The notes below the pieces were generated by a model. That model did not search any database. It was not told the origin of the DNA and saw nothing but the letters and a program-made list of their open reading frames with translations. Shown here piece after piece: positions 8,174 through 17,347 of a DNA stretch of 52,277 nt. This stretch comes from an uncultured Ignavibacteria bacterium (GTDB lineage: Bacteria > Bacteroidota > Ignavibacteria > Tepidaquicellales > Tepidaquicellaceae), in assembly GCA_937872315.1 (NCBI GenBank), contig CALMST010000245.1, positions 1 through 52,277 of the forward strand, in the 5' to 3' direction. The translations under genes were made by a program, and so were the position numbers. Each line of letters opens with the position of its first letter. Position 1 is the first letter of the stretch.

Positions 8174-8611
8174 GTGAAAACAATTACTATATTGACATTT
8201 CAAAAAGTACAGATAAGTGAAGAAGATCTGAAAAAGATTGAAAAACTTTTCACTGAGAAATTCCGGAAAACCGAAAATTCATATCTGATAAATATCAGAA
8301 ATGAAAAAATAAACTCCAGCATTAGTGTTGAGATTTTTACTGACAGTGATGATTTCTATCTGATATCAGTTTATACGAACAACACTCATCTTCAGCTTCA
8401 GTCATGCACAAACTTTGTAATAAGTGAAATGCTTGAAGAGGTTATCTTTATTTCGGAGACAGAAGCAACTATCTCCGGACTGATTATTTCCAGGCAGGGT
8501 GATTGCGCATTGTATTCCAATGTCAGCCGAAAGATATTATCTTCGGATTTTACGGAATTAAATTCAGAGAAACTTCTTGCGGCAGTTGCATTGTCTGTAA
8601 CCGAACAATAA
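8174..8611 (+). CDS. Hypothetical protein, 145 residues
   Basis: I do not recognise this family. The frame opens with GTG at 8174, immediately after the cold-shock terminator; a TTG at codon 7 is an alternative. The protein has no signal peptide or membrane segment. It looks like an alpha/beta fold: an N-terminal strand-helix (ITILTFQKVQIS, EEDLKKIEKLFTEKF), several strands, then a segment (VIFISETEATISGLIISRQGDCALYSNVSRKIL). It precedes ybeY by 73 bases and lies in a colinear run with ybeY, smg and topA. Because the start touches the terminator, its transcript either reads through or starts inside the cold-shock gene. Confidence 0.7.
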   Translation: MKTITILTFQKVQISEEDLKKIEKLFTEKFRKTENSYLINIRNEKINSSISVEIFTDSDDFYLISVYTNNTHLQLQSCTNFVISEMLEEVIFISETEATISGLIISRQGDCALYSNVSRKILSSDFTELNSEKLLAAVALSVTEQ

Positions 8612-8684
8612 ATTTCAGGAATTTAAAAAGATTTTAAATCTTGTTATGGAATTTTTTTAAATTCAAAATTATTCCCCGGATGTC

Positions 8685-9113
8685 TTGAAAATAAATTTTT
8701 TATTCAAAAAGAAAATTCAATTTTCCAGAGAGATTAAAACCCGTCTTAAAGATGTGATAAAATATATTTCCGGAGAAGAGAAAACTGTATTTGGTAATAT
8801 CAATATTGTGTTTTGCGGTGATGAGTTTATAAAGGCGTATAACAGAGAATATTTGGATCATGATTATGAAACTGATATCATAACTTTTCACGATACTGAT
8901 GAAAACGGTTTTACTGAAGGTGAACTTCTGATATCTTCAGACACGGTCAAATTTAATTCGGAAAGATTTAAGACAAATATTGAAGAGGAATTCTCGAGAG
9001 TAATAATACACGGAATATTGCATTTATGCGGATACAGGGATGAGACGAAAAGTGAAAAGACTTTGATGAGAAAAAAAGAAAATTTTTATTTAAAAGAGTT
9101 AAACGAATCTTAA
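8685..9113 (+). CDS. ybeY: Endoribonuclease YbeY (rRNA maturation factor)
   Basis: A 142-residue member of the YbeY family, metal-dependent RNases that act in 16S rRNA 3' maturation and ribosome quality control. The signature HGILHLCGYRD (residues 109-119) supplies His109 and His113. The usual third metal ligand, His in HGxLHLxGxDH, is Asp119 here, a variant I know from Bacteroidota-type YbeY. DYETDIITF (about 60-68) is the conserved upstream motif. The start is TTG at 8685 (KINFLFKKK follows). Co-directional with the smg-like gene. Confidence 0.93.
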   Translation: MKINFLFKKKIQFSREIKTRLKDVIKYISGEEKTVFGNINIVFCGDEFIKAYNREYLDHDYETDIITFHDTDENGFTEGELLISSDTVKFNSERFKTNIEEEFSRVIIHGILHLCGYRDETKSEKTLMRKKENFYLKELNES

Positions 9114-9120
9114 AAAAACA

Positions 9121-9576
9121 ATGCAGGAAAAAATTATTGAGATCATTGTGCTGATCTTAAATGAGATCAGAGACAATAAACAAATAAGCGAGGAAGATCT
9201 GAAAAAATTAAATAGTGAAGGATATACTGAAGCTGAAATAAACACGGCCTTTGCCTGGATTTTTTCAAAAATAGAAACAGGAGAAAAAGTATTCAATGAT
9301 CCCGGTTACAAATCCAGATCACACAGGTTTTTTCATGATGCTGAAAAAAGTATCATAACTACCGAAGGACAGGGATTTATCATTCAGATGAAGGAACTGG
9401 GAATAATCTCTGACATTGAAGAAGAAATGCTGCTTGACAAATTAATAATCTCCGGGTTTCAGTATGCGGGAGTGGAAGAACTTAAAATAGTATTAACGGG
9501 AATTTTATTTAATTCCGATCAGATGGGTAAAAATTCATCAGTTATGGTGTTTGGTAACAATGAAACAGTTCATTAA
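9121..9576 (+). CDS. smg: Smg/DUF494 family protein
   Basis: A 151-residue cytoplasmic protein matching the DUF494/Smg family in length and pattern: an N-terminal helix (MQEKIIEIIVLILNEI), an EINTAFAWIFSKIE segment, then a C-terminal part with GFIIQMKELGIISDIEEEMLLDKLI. The molecular function is unsettled. In proteobacteria smg lies by dprA and a topoisomerase-like gene; here it lies seven bases after ybeY and 30 bases before topA, so the association with topoisomerase is retained in a distant lineage. Confidence 0.85.
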   Translation: MQEKIIEIIVLILNEIRDNKQISEEDLKKLNSEGYTEAEINTAFAWIFSKIETGEKVFNDPGYKSRSHRFFHDAEKSIITTEGQGFIIQMKELGIISDIEEEMLLDKLIISGFQYAGVEELKIVLTGILFNSDQMGKNSSVMVFGNNETVH

Positions 9577-9606
9577 TAAATTAAGAATTCAGAAATCAAA
9601 AAATAA

Positions 9607-11949
9607 ATGGCTAAATCATTAGTAATAGTAGAATCGCCTTCTAAAGCAAAGACAATTAATAAATATCTTGGAAAAGATTTTGTAGTGGAAGCAACTGTAG
9701 GGCATATAAAGGATCTCCCTAAAAGTAAAATGAACGTTGATCTTGAAAACGATTATGAAGGTACATTTGCTGTCATACCCGGAAAAGAAAATATAATTAA
9801 TAATCTCAGAAAAATAGCATCATCATCTTCTAAAGTGTATATAGCGACTGACCCTGATCGTGAAGGGGAAGCTATAGCATCAGACATAGCCGATGAGGTA
9901 GTATTGGATAAAAAGAAGATACACAGAGTTCTGTTTAATGAGATCACAAAAACCGGTGTCGAGCAGGCAATGGATAATGCGAGAAAGATAGATGAGAATC
10001 TTGTTTCGGCTCAGGTTGCAAGAAGGGTCATGGACAGGATACTCGGATATAAAGTCAGCCCGTTCCTATGGAAGACATTTTATTTCGGTTTATCAGCTGG
10101 AAGAGTTCAGTCGGTTGCATTGAAAATTATCTGTGAAAGGGAGGATGAAATTGAAAAGTTCAAACCGAAAGAATACTGGACTGTTGAAGGAATGTTCTCA
10201 AAACCGTCGGGCAATTCGAAAGCATTTTCCGCAAAGCTTTATAAAATAAATGACGATACATTAAAGTTTGACGGAGAAGATCCCTGTATAAGGGATATTG
10301 AGCACGCTCATAAAATATTACAGGAGCTCAGGGATAATAAATACAAGATCACTGACATTACCGTAAAAGAAGTTAAAAGAAATGCTCCTGCTCCATTTAC
10401 GACAAGCGTACTTCAGCAGACAGCTTCCACAAGGCTCGGATTTTCTCCGAAGAAAACAATGATGCTTGCTCAGAAACTGTATGAAGGTATTGAAGGAAAT
10501 AAAGAAGAAGGTCTTGTCGGACTGATAACATATATGAGAACTGATTCTACAAGGGTCAGTAATGAAGCTATTACATCTGCAAGAGATTTTATAGATGCTA
10601 ATTTCGGAAAAGAGTTTCTTCCTGCTAAACCCAAAGAATTTAAATCAAAAAAGAAAAATACTCAGGATGCTCACGAAGCTATAAGACCAACGGATGTAAA
10701 CAGACGTCCTGAAGACATGAAAAAGCTTGGCAAGGATCTGCATTTATTGTATGATCTGATCTGGAAGAGATTTGTTGCTTCCCAGATGTCACAGGCGGTG
10801 CTTGATCAGAAGACAGTTATAATAAGAGCTTTGTCTCCTAGAGGGGATAAGAATGTTTATCTTTTCAAAGCAACGGGAAGTGTTATGAAATTCAGCGGAT
10901 TTCTTAAAGTATATGAAGATGTAAAAGAAGATACCACGGACAATACCGGAAATGAAATCGATGAGGATGATCTTACATTGATTCCGGCAGATCTGAATGT
11001 TGAGGATTTTGTAAAGGTTTTAAACCTTAGTAAAGACCAGCATTTTACAAATCCTCCGCCGAGATATACGGAAAGCAGTCTGATAAAACAACTGGATAAA
11101 CTTGGGATCGGAAGACCGAGTACTTTTGCTGCCATTGTCTCGACGGTGATAAACAGAATGTATGTGGAAGTTAATGAAAAAAAACTATTTGCAACTAATC
11201 TAGGAAGGGCAGTTAATAAAGTTCTGTCCGAACATTTTGATGACGTGATAAATGTTAATTTTACAGCAAGGATGGAGGAAGAGCTTGATACGATTGCAAA
11301 TGGAAATAATTCTTATAAAACTGTTCTGGATGAATTTTATCTTCCTTTCAACAAAGATCTGACAGAAGCTGATGCAATAGCTGCTCAGATCAAAAAAGGC
11401 CTTGTTGAAAAAACAGACATACCGTGTCCGGAATGCGGAGCAGAAACCGGAGCTAAAATGGAAAAGAAATGGAGCCGTAACGGACAGTTTCTTTCCTGTG
11501 AAAATTTTCCGAAGTGTAAAGGCGCATTGCCATTGATGCAGCCGACTGAAAAAGACCTTGAAATGGCAAAAGGAGTTATCTGTGATAAATGCGGGGCTCC
11601 GATGCAGATTAAAGTTGGACGTTACGGTAAGTTTTACGGCTGCACAAATTATCCCAAATGTAATGGCATTAAACCAATTACACTAGGGATCAAATGCCCG
11701 AAGTGTAATGAAGGGGAGATATTGCAAAGAAAAGCAAAAGGCGGAAGATTCTTTTACGGGTGTACGAAATATCCCGATTGTGATTTTATAACAAGTTCGA
11801 TGCCTGTAATGCAGGATTGTACGGCTTGCGGAAATAATTATCTTGTAAAGAAAAACACTAAAAAGGACGGTGATTTTCTCGAATGTCCGAAATGCAAAGA
11901 GAGATATGAACTTAAAGAAGAAAAACAGGCTGAAGAAGTTAATAATTAA
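9607..11949 (+). CDS. topA: DNA topoisomerase I (type IA)
   Basis: A 780-residue type IA topoisomerase that relaxes negative supercoils through a 5'-phosphotyrosine intermediate. The Toprim domain begins KSLVIVESPSKAKTI, with the acidic TDPDREGEAI at about 80-90. The active-site tyrosine is Tyr309 in GLITYMRTDSTRVS, and the conserved QDAHEAIRPT follows. Four C-terminal CxxC...CxxxxC or CxxC zinc-ribbon modules occupy about residues 598-770. The start ATG at 9607 directly precedes the conserved N-terminus. It is transcribed with ybeY and smg upstream and the tldD-like gene 15 bases downstream. Confidence 0.97.
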   Translation: MAKSLVIVESPSKAKTINKYLGKDFVVEATVGHIKDLPKSKMNVDLENDYEGTFAVIPGKENIINNLRKIASSSSKVYIATDPDREGEAIASDIADEVVLDKKKIHRVLFNEITKTGVEQAMDNARKIDENLVSAQVARRVMDRILGYKVSPFLWKTFYFGLSAGRVQSVALKIICEREDEIEKFKPKEYWTVEGMFSKPSGNSKAFSAKLYKINDDTLKFDGEDPCIRDIEHAHKILQELRDNKYKITDITVKEVKRNAPAPFTTSVLQQTASTRLGFSPKKTMMLAQKLYEGIEGNKEEGLVGLITYMRTDSTRVSNEAITSARDFIDANFGKEFLPAKPKEFKSKKKNTQDAHEAIRPTDVNRRPEDMKKLGKDLHLLYDLIWKRFVASQMSQAVLDQKTVIIRALSPRGDKNVYLFKATGSVMKFSGFLKVYEDVKEDTTDNTGNEIDEDDLTLIPADLNVEDFVKVLNLSKDQHFTNPPPRYTESSLIKQLDKLGIGRPSTFAAIVSTVINRMYVEVNEKKLFATNLGRAVNKVLSEHFDDVINVNFTARMEEELDTIANGNNSYKTVLDEFYLPFNKDLTEADAIAAQIKKGLVEKTDIPCPECGAETGAKMEKKWSRNGQFLSCENFPKCKGALPLMQPTEKDLEMAKGVICDKCGAPMQIKVGRYGKFYGCTNYPKCNGIKPITLGIKCPKCNEGEILQRKAKGGRFFYGCTKYPDCDFITSSMPVMQDCTACGNNYLVKKNTKKDGDFLECPKCKERYELKEEKQAEEVNN

Positions 11950-11964
11950 AAATATTATAAATGA

Positions 11965-13572
11965 ATGAAAAGGAGAGAATTTATTAAAAACTCTGCAATC
12001 GGCTGTTGTGGTGCTGCATTGAGCGGTACACTTTTAGAAAAAGCTCTTGGTAATAATTCTTTTGATAATAATGTCAGTGAAGAGTCATTAAAGAATTTTT
12101 ATAGTTTTGATGAAAAGGATTTCAGGAAGCTGGCTGATACAATGATCTTTACTGCTAAAAATAACGGGGCGTCTTATTCCGATATCAGAATATGTAAAAA
12201 CAGGAATCAGCAGATAAGTACAAGACAGGAAAAAATTGCCGGGATCTCTGACGGTGAAAGTCTGGGATTCGGCATCAGGGTTCTGGTAAACGGTACCTGG
12301 GGCTTTGCCTCAAGCGCTTTTATCAGGGAAGAAGACATTGTGAAGAATACTGTACTGGCCTGTGAGATCGCAAAAGCTAATTCCATTCTGCAGAAAAATC
12401 CGGTAGAGCTGGTACCGGTAAAAGTTTATGATGACACATATACTTCACCTTTAATTACTAATCCTTTTGATATTCCAATTTCAGAAAAAGTTGATCTTCA
12501 GCTTAAGTATAATAAACTGGCAATGTCGCTGGGAGCAGATTATGTGGATTCATTTATGTGGTTCATTAATGAATGGAAATATTTTGCATCATCAGAGGGA
12601 TCAAACATAACCCAGGATCTGTACAGAATATGGGCACAGATTACTCCTATGGTAATTGATAAAAGTGAAGGAAAATTTGAATCTGTAGAAACTCAGATCG
12701 CCCCGCTAAGCATAGGATATGAATATTTTACCGAGTTTCCTTTTGAAAAGGAAATAGAAAGTTGTGTGGAAAGCGCAAAAATAAAACTCAAAGCTCCATC
12801 TGTAACTCCCGGTAAAAAAGATGTTATAATTCATGCAAATAATCTTTTCCTTACAATACACGAATCCTGCGGACATCCTACGGAGCTTGACAGAGCTCTT
12901 GGGTATGAAGCTAATTATGCCGGTACCAGTTTTATGACTCCTGACAAACTCGGTAATTTAAAATATGGATCTGATCTTATAAATCTTATAGCTGACAGAA
13001 CTCAAAAATACGGACTTGCTACCAGAGGATATGATGATGACGGTGTAAAAACTGTTGAGTGGCCGATCATTGATAAAGGTTTATTTGTAAATTATCAGAC
13101 TACAAGAGAGCAGGCAAGAATAGTAAATCAGGAAGATTCTTTTGCATGCGCATATGCCGACAGCTGGTCAAGTTTTCCGATCCAGCGGATGCCTAATATT
13201 TCTCTGAAGCCATCTGAACAAAAAATGTCACTTGAAGATCTTATCTCTGATACAGAAGATGCAATACTTATTGTAGGACGGGGAAGCTGGAGCATTGATA
13301 TGCAGAGATACAATTTTCAGTTTACCGGCCAGGAATTCTGGGAAATAAAAAACGGCAGGAAGACCGGAATGTTAAACGATGTTGCATATCAGGGAAATAC
13401 AATTGATTTCTGGAATTCGTGTGATGCATTATGTGATGAAAGTGAATATTATCTCGGCGGGTCGTTATTTTGCGGAAAAGGCGAGCCCGGCCAGATATCA
13501 CCGGTTAGCCACGGTGCAGTTCCGGCAAGATTCAGAAACATCAATATTTTAAATACGAAATCACAAATATAA
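11965..13572 (+). CDS. tldD: TldD-like metalloprotease with twin-arginine signal
   Basis: A 535-residue protein of the TldD/PmbA (U62) family; TldD is the metal-bearing subunit of the TldD-TldE protease that degrades unfolded peptides and matures some RiPPs. The metal motif HESCGH gives HExxxH at His299, Glu300 and His304. A conserved FCGKGEPGQ segment near the C-terminus carries the likely Cys ligand. Unlike E. coli TldD (about 480 residues, cytoplasmic), it begins MKRREFIKNSA followed by AIGCCGAALSG, a good Tat signal and possibly a lipobox. The start is ATG at 11965; an ATG four bases earlier is out of frame. The tldE-like partner follows after 12 bases. Confidence 0.9.
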   Translation: MKRREFIKNSAIGCCGAALSGTLLEKALGNNSFDNNVSEESLKNFYSFDEKDFRKLADTMIFTAKNNGASYSDIRICKNRNQQISTRQEKIAGISDGESLGFGIRVLVNGTWGFASSAFIREEDIVKNTVLACEIAKANSILQKNPVELVPVKVYDDTYTSPLITNPFDIPISEKVDLQLKYNKLAMSLGADYVDSFMWFINEWKYFASSEGSNITQDLYRIWAQITPMVIDKSEGKFESVETQIAPLSIGYEYFTEFPFEKEIESCVESAKIKLKAPSVTPGKKDVIIHANNLFLTIHESCGHPTELDRALGYEANYAGTSFMTPDKLGNLKYGSDLINLIADRTQKYGLATRGYDDDGVKTVEWPIIDKGLFVNYQTTREQARIVNQEDSFACAYADSWSSFPIQRMPNISLKPSEQKMSLEDLISDTEDAILIVGRGSWSIDMQRYNFQFTGQEFWEIKNGRKTGMLNDVAYQGNTIDFWNSCDALCDESEYYLGGSLFCGKGEPGQISPVSHGAVPARFRNINILNTKSQI

Positions 13573-13584
13573 AATTGTTACACA

Positions 13585-14922
13585 ATGATCATAGATAAAG
13601 ATGAAGTTGCCGGAATAATTGAAAAAATTTTAAGCTATTCCAAAGCTGATTCTGCTTCCGTAAATTTATCAGGAAGTAACTCAAATAATCTTAGATTTGC
13701 ATTGAATTCCGTTTCGACATGCGGAGCAGCGGACTCTGTCTCCGTAAGTATTACTTCCAGTTTTGGCAAAAAGTCAGGTTCAGTAAGTATTACTTCAATA
13801 GATGACGAATCATTAAAAAACGGAGTGCTGCAATCCGAGAATATCGCAAAGTTATCCCCGGATAATGAAGAATTCATGCCTCCGCTTGAAGCGCAGACAG
13901 GTTATTATGATGTTAAAGAATATTTTGAAAATACCAGTGATGTAACTCCGGAAAATTTAGCGGAAAAGATATCATACACACTGGATAAGGCAGTTCAAAA
14001 TGATCTGGTATCTGCCGGGTTTTCCAAAATAGAAACAAAGTTTAATGCGATAGGGAATTCAAATAAGTTATTGGCTTATAATAAATCTACAAATTCATCC
14101 TTCTCATCGACAATGCGCTCGAGATCAGGAAATGGCTCAAGTAAGGTCAACAGAGCTTATGCGAATATAGACCTTCTTGATATAAGAAAATTTTCTGATA
14201 AAGTCATCAATAATGCTTTGTTGTCAAAAAATCCCCAGAGCTTTGAACCTGGTAAATATGTGACAATACTGGATAATTCAGCTGCAAGTGATATGCTTAA
14301 CAATATGTTATGGACTTTGAGTCTTAGAAGTGCTGACGAGGGTAGAAGTTTCTTTTCCAATAACAGTAAAGGAAATAAGATCGGTCAGAAACTTGTATCT
14401 GATAATGTACATATTTATTCAGATCCTCAGAATGAACTTGCGCCTTCTTCACCTTTTTACAGTGATGGATATCCTATCAGAAAAACTGACTGGTTTTCTG
14501 AAGGCGTTCTTGAAAATTTATATTCCTCCAGATACTGGGCAAAAAAAACCGGTACAGAGTATATTCCTTATCCGTCAAACATTATAATGGATGGTACTGA
14601 TAAAACCGTCGAGCAGCTTATATCTGAAACGGAAAAAGGAATTTTCGTCACAAGGTTATGGTATATCCGATCGGTTGATCCGAAGCAAATGCTCCTTACT
14701 GGCCTTACCCGTGACGGAGTGTTTTTGATTGAAAATGGTATGATCAAAAATCCGATAAATAATTTCAGATTTAATGAATCGCCCATTAATGTGCTTAAAA
14801 ATGTAACAGATATGTCTGTTGCTGAAAAAGTTGTCGGGAGTGAAACAGGAGATTCTAAAATAGTAGTCCCGGCATTGAAATTATCAGAATTTAATTTTTC
14901 CACAATTTCAGACGCATTCTAA
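13585..14922 (+). CDS. tldE: TldE/PmbA-like protease subunit
   Basis: A 445-residue protein of the PmbA/TldE half of the family, which lacks the metal motif and forms the heterodimer with TldD. The N-terminal domain (about 1-200) includes SYSKADSASVNLSGS; the C-terminal domain includes EPGKYVTILDNSAASDMLNNML and SDGYPIRKTDWFSEGVLENLY, both family-typical. I see no HExxxH and no signal peptide, in contrast to the preceding TldD. It starts with ATG at 13585, 12 bases after tldD, and ends one base before the recombinase gene. Confidence 0.85.
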   Translation: MIIDKDEVAGIIEKILSYSKADSASVNLSGSNSNNLRFALNSVSTCGAADSVSVSITSSFGKKSGSVSITSIDDESLKNGVLQSENIAKLSPDNEEFMPPLEAQTGYYDVKEYFENTSDVTPENLAEKISYTLDKAVQNDLVSAGFSKIETKFNAIGNSNKLLAYNKSTNSSFSSTMRSRSGNGSSKVNRAYANIDLLDIRKFSDKVINNALLSKNPQSFEPGKYVTILDNSAASDMLNNMLWTLSLRSADEGRSFFSNNSKGNKIGQKLVSDNVHIYSDPQNELAPSSPFYSDGYPIRKTDWFSEGVLENLYSSRYWAKKTGTEYIPYPSNIIMDGTDKTVEQLISETEKGIFVTRLWYIRSVDPKQMLLTGLTRDGVFLIENGMIKNPINNFRFNESPINVLKNVTDMSVAEKVVGSETGDSKIVVPALKLSEFNFSTISDAF

Positions 14923-14923
14923 T

Positions 14924-15853
14924 ATGCAAAAGCTTTTATCGGAATATATCAATGAATATCTTGAATACCTGAAGGTCACGAAAAATTATTCACCTCATAC
15001 CATCCTTTCATATGAAACTGATCTTCTTCAGTATTCGGATTACATAATAAAATCAAACGGAAGCAAAAAAGGAGATGAGATCAGCATCTCTCCGGACAGT
15101 CTGGATCTGAATTTTTTAAGATCATTTATCGCGGATATATCAGATCCATTTGCAAGAAAAAAGAACTTTTCAAAAAAAACGGTCTCAAGAAAAATTTCGG
15201 TCTTAAAGTCTTTTTACAGATTTTTATATAAAAGAAAATATATTAAAAAGAATTACTCGTCCTCATTGATCTTTCCAAAGACGGATAAAAAACTGCCTTC
15301 GTTTTTATCTGAAAAGGAACTTGATAAACTTCTCGGCGAGAAATATTTTACCGAGATCAGTATTCCTGATAAGGCAATTATAGAATTATTCTACAGTACA
15401 GGCATCAGATTATCAGAACTGATAAATCTAAGAATTCATAATATTGATTTTACAAAAAAAACAATTAAAGTATTAGGTAAAGGTTCGAAAGAAAGGATTA
15501 TACCTTTTGGTCTGGAAGCTGATAAGGCAATGAAAAACTATATTTCAATAAGAGAGATCATAAATGTAAATGGTCTTGATATATTTTTTATGAGCAACAA
15601 CGGTAAGAAGCTATATCCTATGAAAGTAAACAGATTAATAAAGAAAAATCTATCCATGGTTTCAGATCTTAAAAAGAAATCACCTCACGTTCTGAGACAT
15701 ACATTCGCAACACATCTTCTTGACAACGGCGCCGATATCAGAGCAGTAAAGGAAATGCTCGGTCATGAAAGCCTCTCTACAACGCAGATATACACTCACA
15801 TTACTCCCGAAAGACTCAGGAAAGCTTACAAGCAATCTCATCCGAGATCATAA
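14924..15853 (+). CDS. Tyrosine recombinase XerC/XerD-type
   Basis: A 309-residue site-specific recombinase with the size and layout of XerC/XerD, which resolve chromosome dimers at dif. The N-terminal SAM-like domain (about 1-100) includes YSPHTILSYETDL. The catalytic residues are visible: Arg162 (STGIRLSEL), Lys186 (LGKGSKER), His255 and Arg258 (PHVLRHTFATHLL), His281 (LGHES) and the nucleophile Tyr290 (TTQIYTH). The start ATG is one base after the tldE stop, so the genes are coupled. Its housekeeping location and lack of flanking att-like repeats argue against a phage integrase. XerC and XerD cannot be told apart here. Confidence 0.92.
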   Translation: MQKLLSEYINEYLEYLKVTKNYSPHTILSYETDLLQYSDYIIKSNGSKKGDEISISPDSLDLNFLRSFIADISDPFARKKNFSKKTVSRKISVLKSFYRFLYKRKYIKKNYSSSLIFPKTDKKLPSFLSEKELDKLLGEKYFTEISIPDKAIIELFYSTGIRLSELINLRIHNIDFTKKTIKVLGKGSKERIIPFGLEADKAMKNYISIREIINVNGLDIFFMSNNGKKLYPMKVNRLIKKNLSMVSDLKKKSPHVLRHTFATHLLDNGADIRAVKEMLGHESLSTTQIYTHITPERLRKAYKQSHPRS

Positions 15854-15975
15854 TATTACTTCAAAATCTATGATATTTACAGGCCTGTTTTAATTGAAAT
15901 AGTAACGAAGGATCGGATTGAATTGCAGCAGCGGATTTATTAATCCATAACGGCTGGTATTCGACGGAATAAAAT

Positions 15976-16572
15976 TCAGTTTCTAAAAAAACTTATGTAA
16001 AGAAAATATATTATAATTATAGCTGAAGTGATCAGAAATGCCTGAAGCGATCTTCTCTCAGATCTGATCCCTTCATTGAATTTAAAGTTAAGATCTGATA
16101 AAATGCTCTCCGGAACATTGTAGAACCAAGGCAGAAATCTTCCGACAGATGATCTGTAAGTGGAAAACTTGTCAGCGAATTTCCCTGAAAGAAAATCCTC
16201 TTCCGCAAGAATTATGCATTGATACTGAAAAATGAAAAAAATGAATGCAAAGATCTGAAGCCAGGGAAAAAGCGCCATACTCATTATGCCTATTCCGACA
16301 TAGAGCATAATGTTTCCAATATATAAAGGATTTCTTACCATGGAGTATGGTCCTTGGGTAACGAGATACGTTCCGCCTACACCCGATGTGGTTCTTGTTT
16401 CACTTCCGGCATAACCCACAGACCATATCCTTATTAGTTCACCGGTCAGAGCTACGGAAAATCCTATTATAATGCTCAGGAGTGTCGGTTCCATGAATAA
16501 AAGCATCAATACGACAAACGGTACCGGAATATAACTACGGTATTTAAAAAAGTATTTCCCTAATTCTCTCAT
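15976..16572 (-). CDS. Isoprenylcysteine/phospholipid methyltransferase-like membrane protein
   Basis: A 198-residue integral membrane protein of the ICMT/PEMT superfamily. The hallmark is GPYSMVRNPLYIGNIMLYVG (about 94-113), the conserved S-adenosylmethionine-binding R-x-P-x-Y-x-G core, followed by an acidic segment LAEEDFLSGKFADKFSTY. About five hydrophobic helices flank it, including one at the C-terminus (AFLITSAIIIIYFLYISFF). The substrate cannot be assigned; bacterial members methylate varied lipids or small molecules. It lies 34 bases downstream of the phosphatase on the same strand. Confidence 0.85.
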   Translation of the reverse strand: MRELGKYFFKYRSYIPVPFVVLMLLFMEPTLLSIIIGFSVALTGELIRIWSVGYAGSETRTTSGVGGTYLVTQGPYSMVRNPLYIGNIMLYVGIGIMSMALFPWLQIFAFIFFIFQYQCIILAEEDFLSGKFADKFSTYRSSVGRFLPWFYNVPESILSDLNFKFNEGIRSERRSLQAFLITSAIIIIYFLYISFFRN

Positions 16573-16606
16573 AAAATTTATTATTAAAAATTATAAATCT
16601 GCCGGT

Positions 16607-17347
16607 TTATCCGCCCATAAAAATATCTTTTCTCCTCACACGCGCTTCCTGTCTTTGTTTGATCTTTCCCGCGCTTATCATCTTTTCCAGCTTATTCTGA
16701 ATATCATGAAAATTTTTATATTCAAAATAAGTTATGTTATTTTTCCAGCAGTAAGAAGCCAGTTTACCTTTTGCAAATACTATGTCAGCGAAATTACTTA
16801 CGCAATAATCTGAAGCTCCGTCTCCTATAAATACTGACACTTCATTATCAAGATCATTTGTGTTTGTAATAAGGATATTCCGTTTACAAGTCTCGCAGAG
16901 CTGACAATATTCATCGGTATAATTATACTTTGTGGAAAGTTTATATTCTGAATCTTCTGACTTTTCAAGAACTAATTCTGTTGAATAAACTTTCAGGTCA
17001 ATTTTCTCTGAATCAAAAATCCTGTTTATGTAATGATCCCATCCGCTGCTGAGAATCCTCAATTCAAAATTATTTTCTCTGCAGTATATGATAAAGTCTT
17101 TAAAATATTCATCGATCTCTTCTTTGTCAATTGCATCATTAAACTTGCCCGGGGAAAAATTCTCTATCAGTCCGACGATTAGACTGCCGGTTTCTCTGGT
17201 TCCTATGTTACCGTCGTGAAACTGCTTTATGACATTATCAAACTTATCTTTGTCATTTATAAATTGTAAAATTGTGTTTATCCAGACGTCATTCTTTGAG
17301 ACAGTGCCGTCAAAATCACAGAAGATCTTAAGCTTGCAGGACTTCAT
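16607..17347 (-). CDS. HAD-family phosphatase, MtnX/SerB-like
   Basis: A 246-residue haloacid-dehalogenase phosphatase. Motif I is IFCDFDGTVSKNDVW, with the nucleophile and acid Asp pair. LRILSSGWDHYINRIF carries motif II, and VFIGDGASDYCVSNFADIVFAK is motif III/IV. This resembles MtnX (methionine salvage) and SerB-type enzymes; the substrate is unproven and no other salvage gene is nearby. The frame extends to a TTG at 17371, but the ATG at 17347 just before the motif is the better start. It overlaps the smc 3' end by 20 bases. Confidence 0.8.
   Translation of the reverse strand: MKSCKLKIFCDFDGTVSKNDVWINTILQFINDKDKFDNVIKQFHDGNIGTRETGSLIVGLIENFSPGKFNDAIDKEEIDEYFKDFIIYCRENNFELRILSSGWDHYINRIFDSEKIDLKVYSTELVLEKSEDSEYKLSTKYNYTDEYCQLCETCKRNILITNTNDLDNEVSVFIGDGASDYCVSNFADIVFAKGKLASYCWKNNITYFEYKNFHDIQNKLEKMISAGKIKQRQEARVRRKDIFMGG

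Noticed and set aside
14924-15853. Tyrosine recombinase considered as a phage or island integrase
   Set aside because: XerC/D-type length and motifs, coupled to tldE, no att-like duplications and no cargo genes around it.
15854-15975. Convergent spacer after the recombinase searched for a terminator
   Set aside because: No stem with an adjacent T-tract is convincing.
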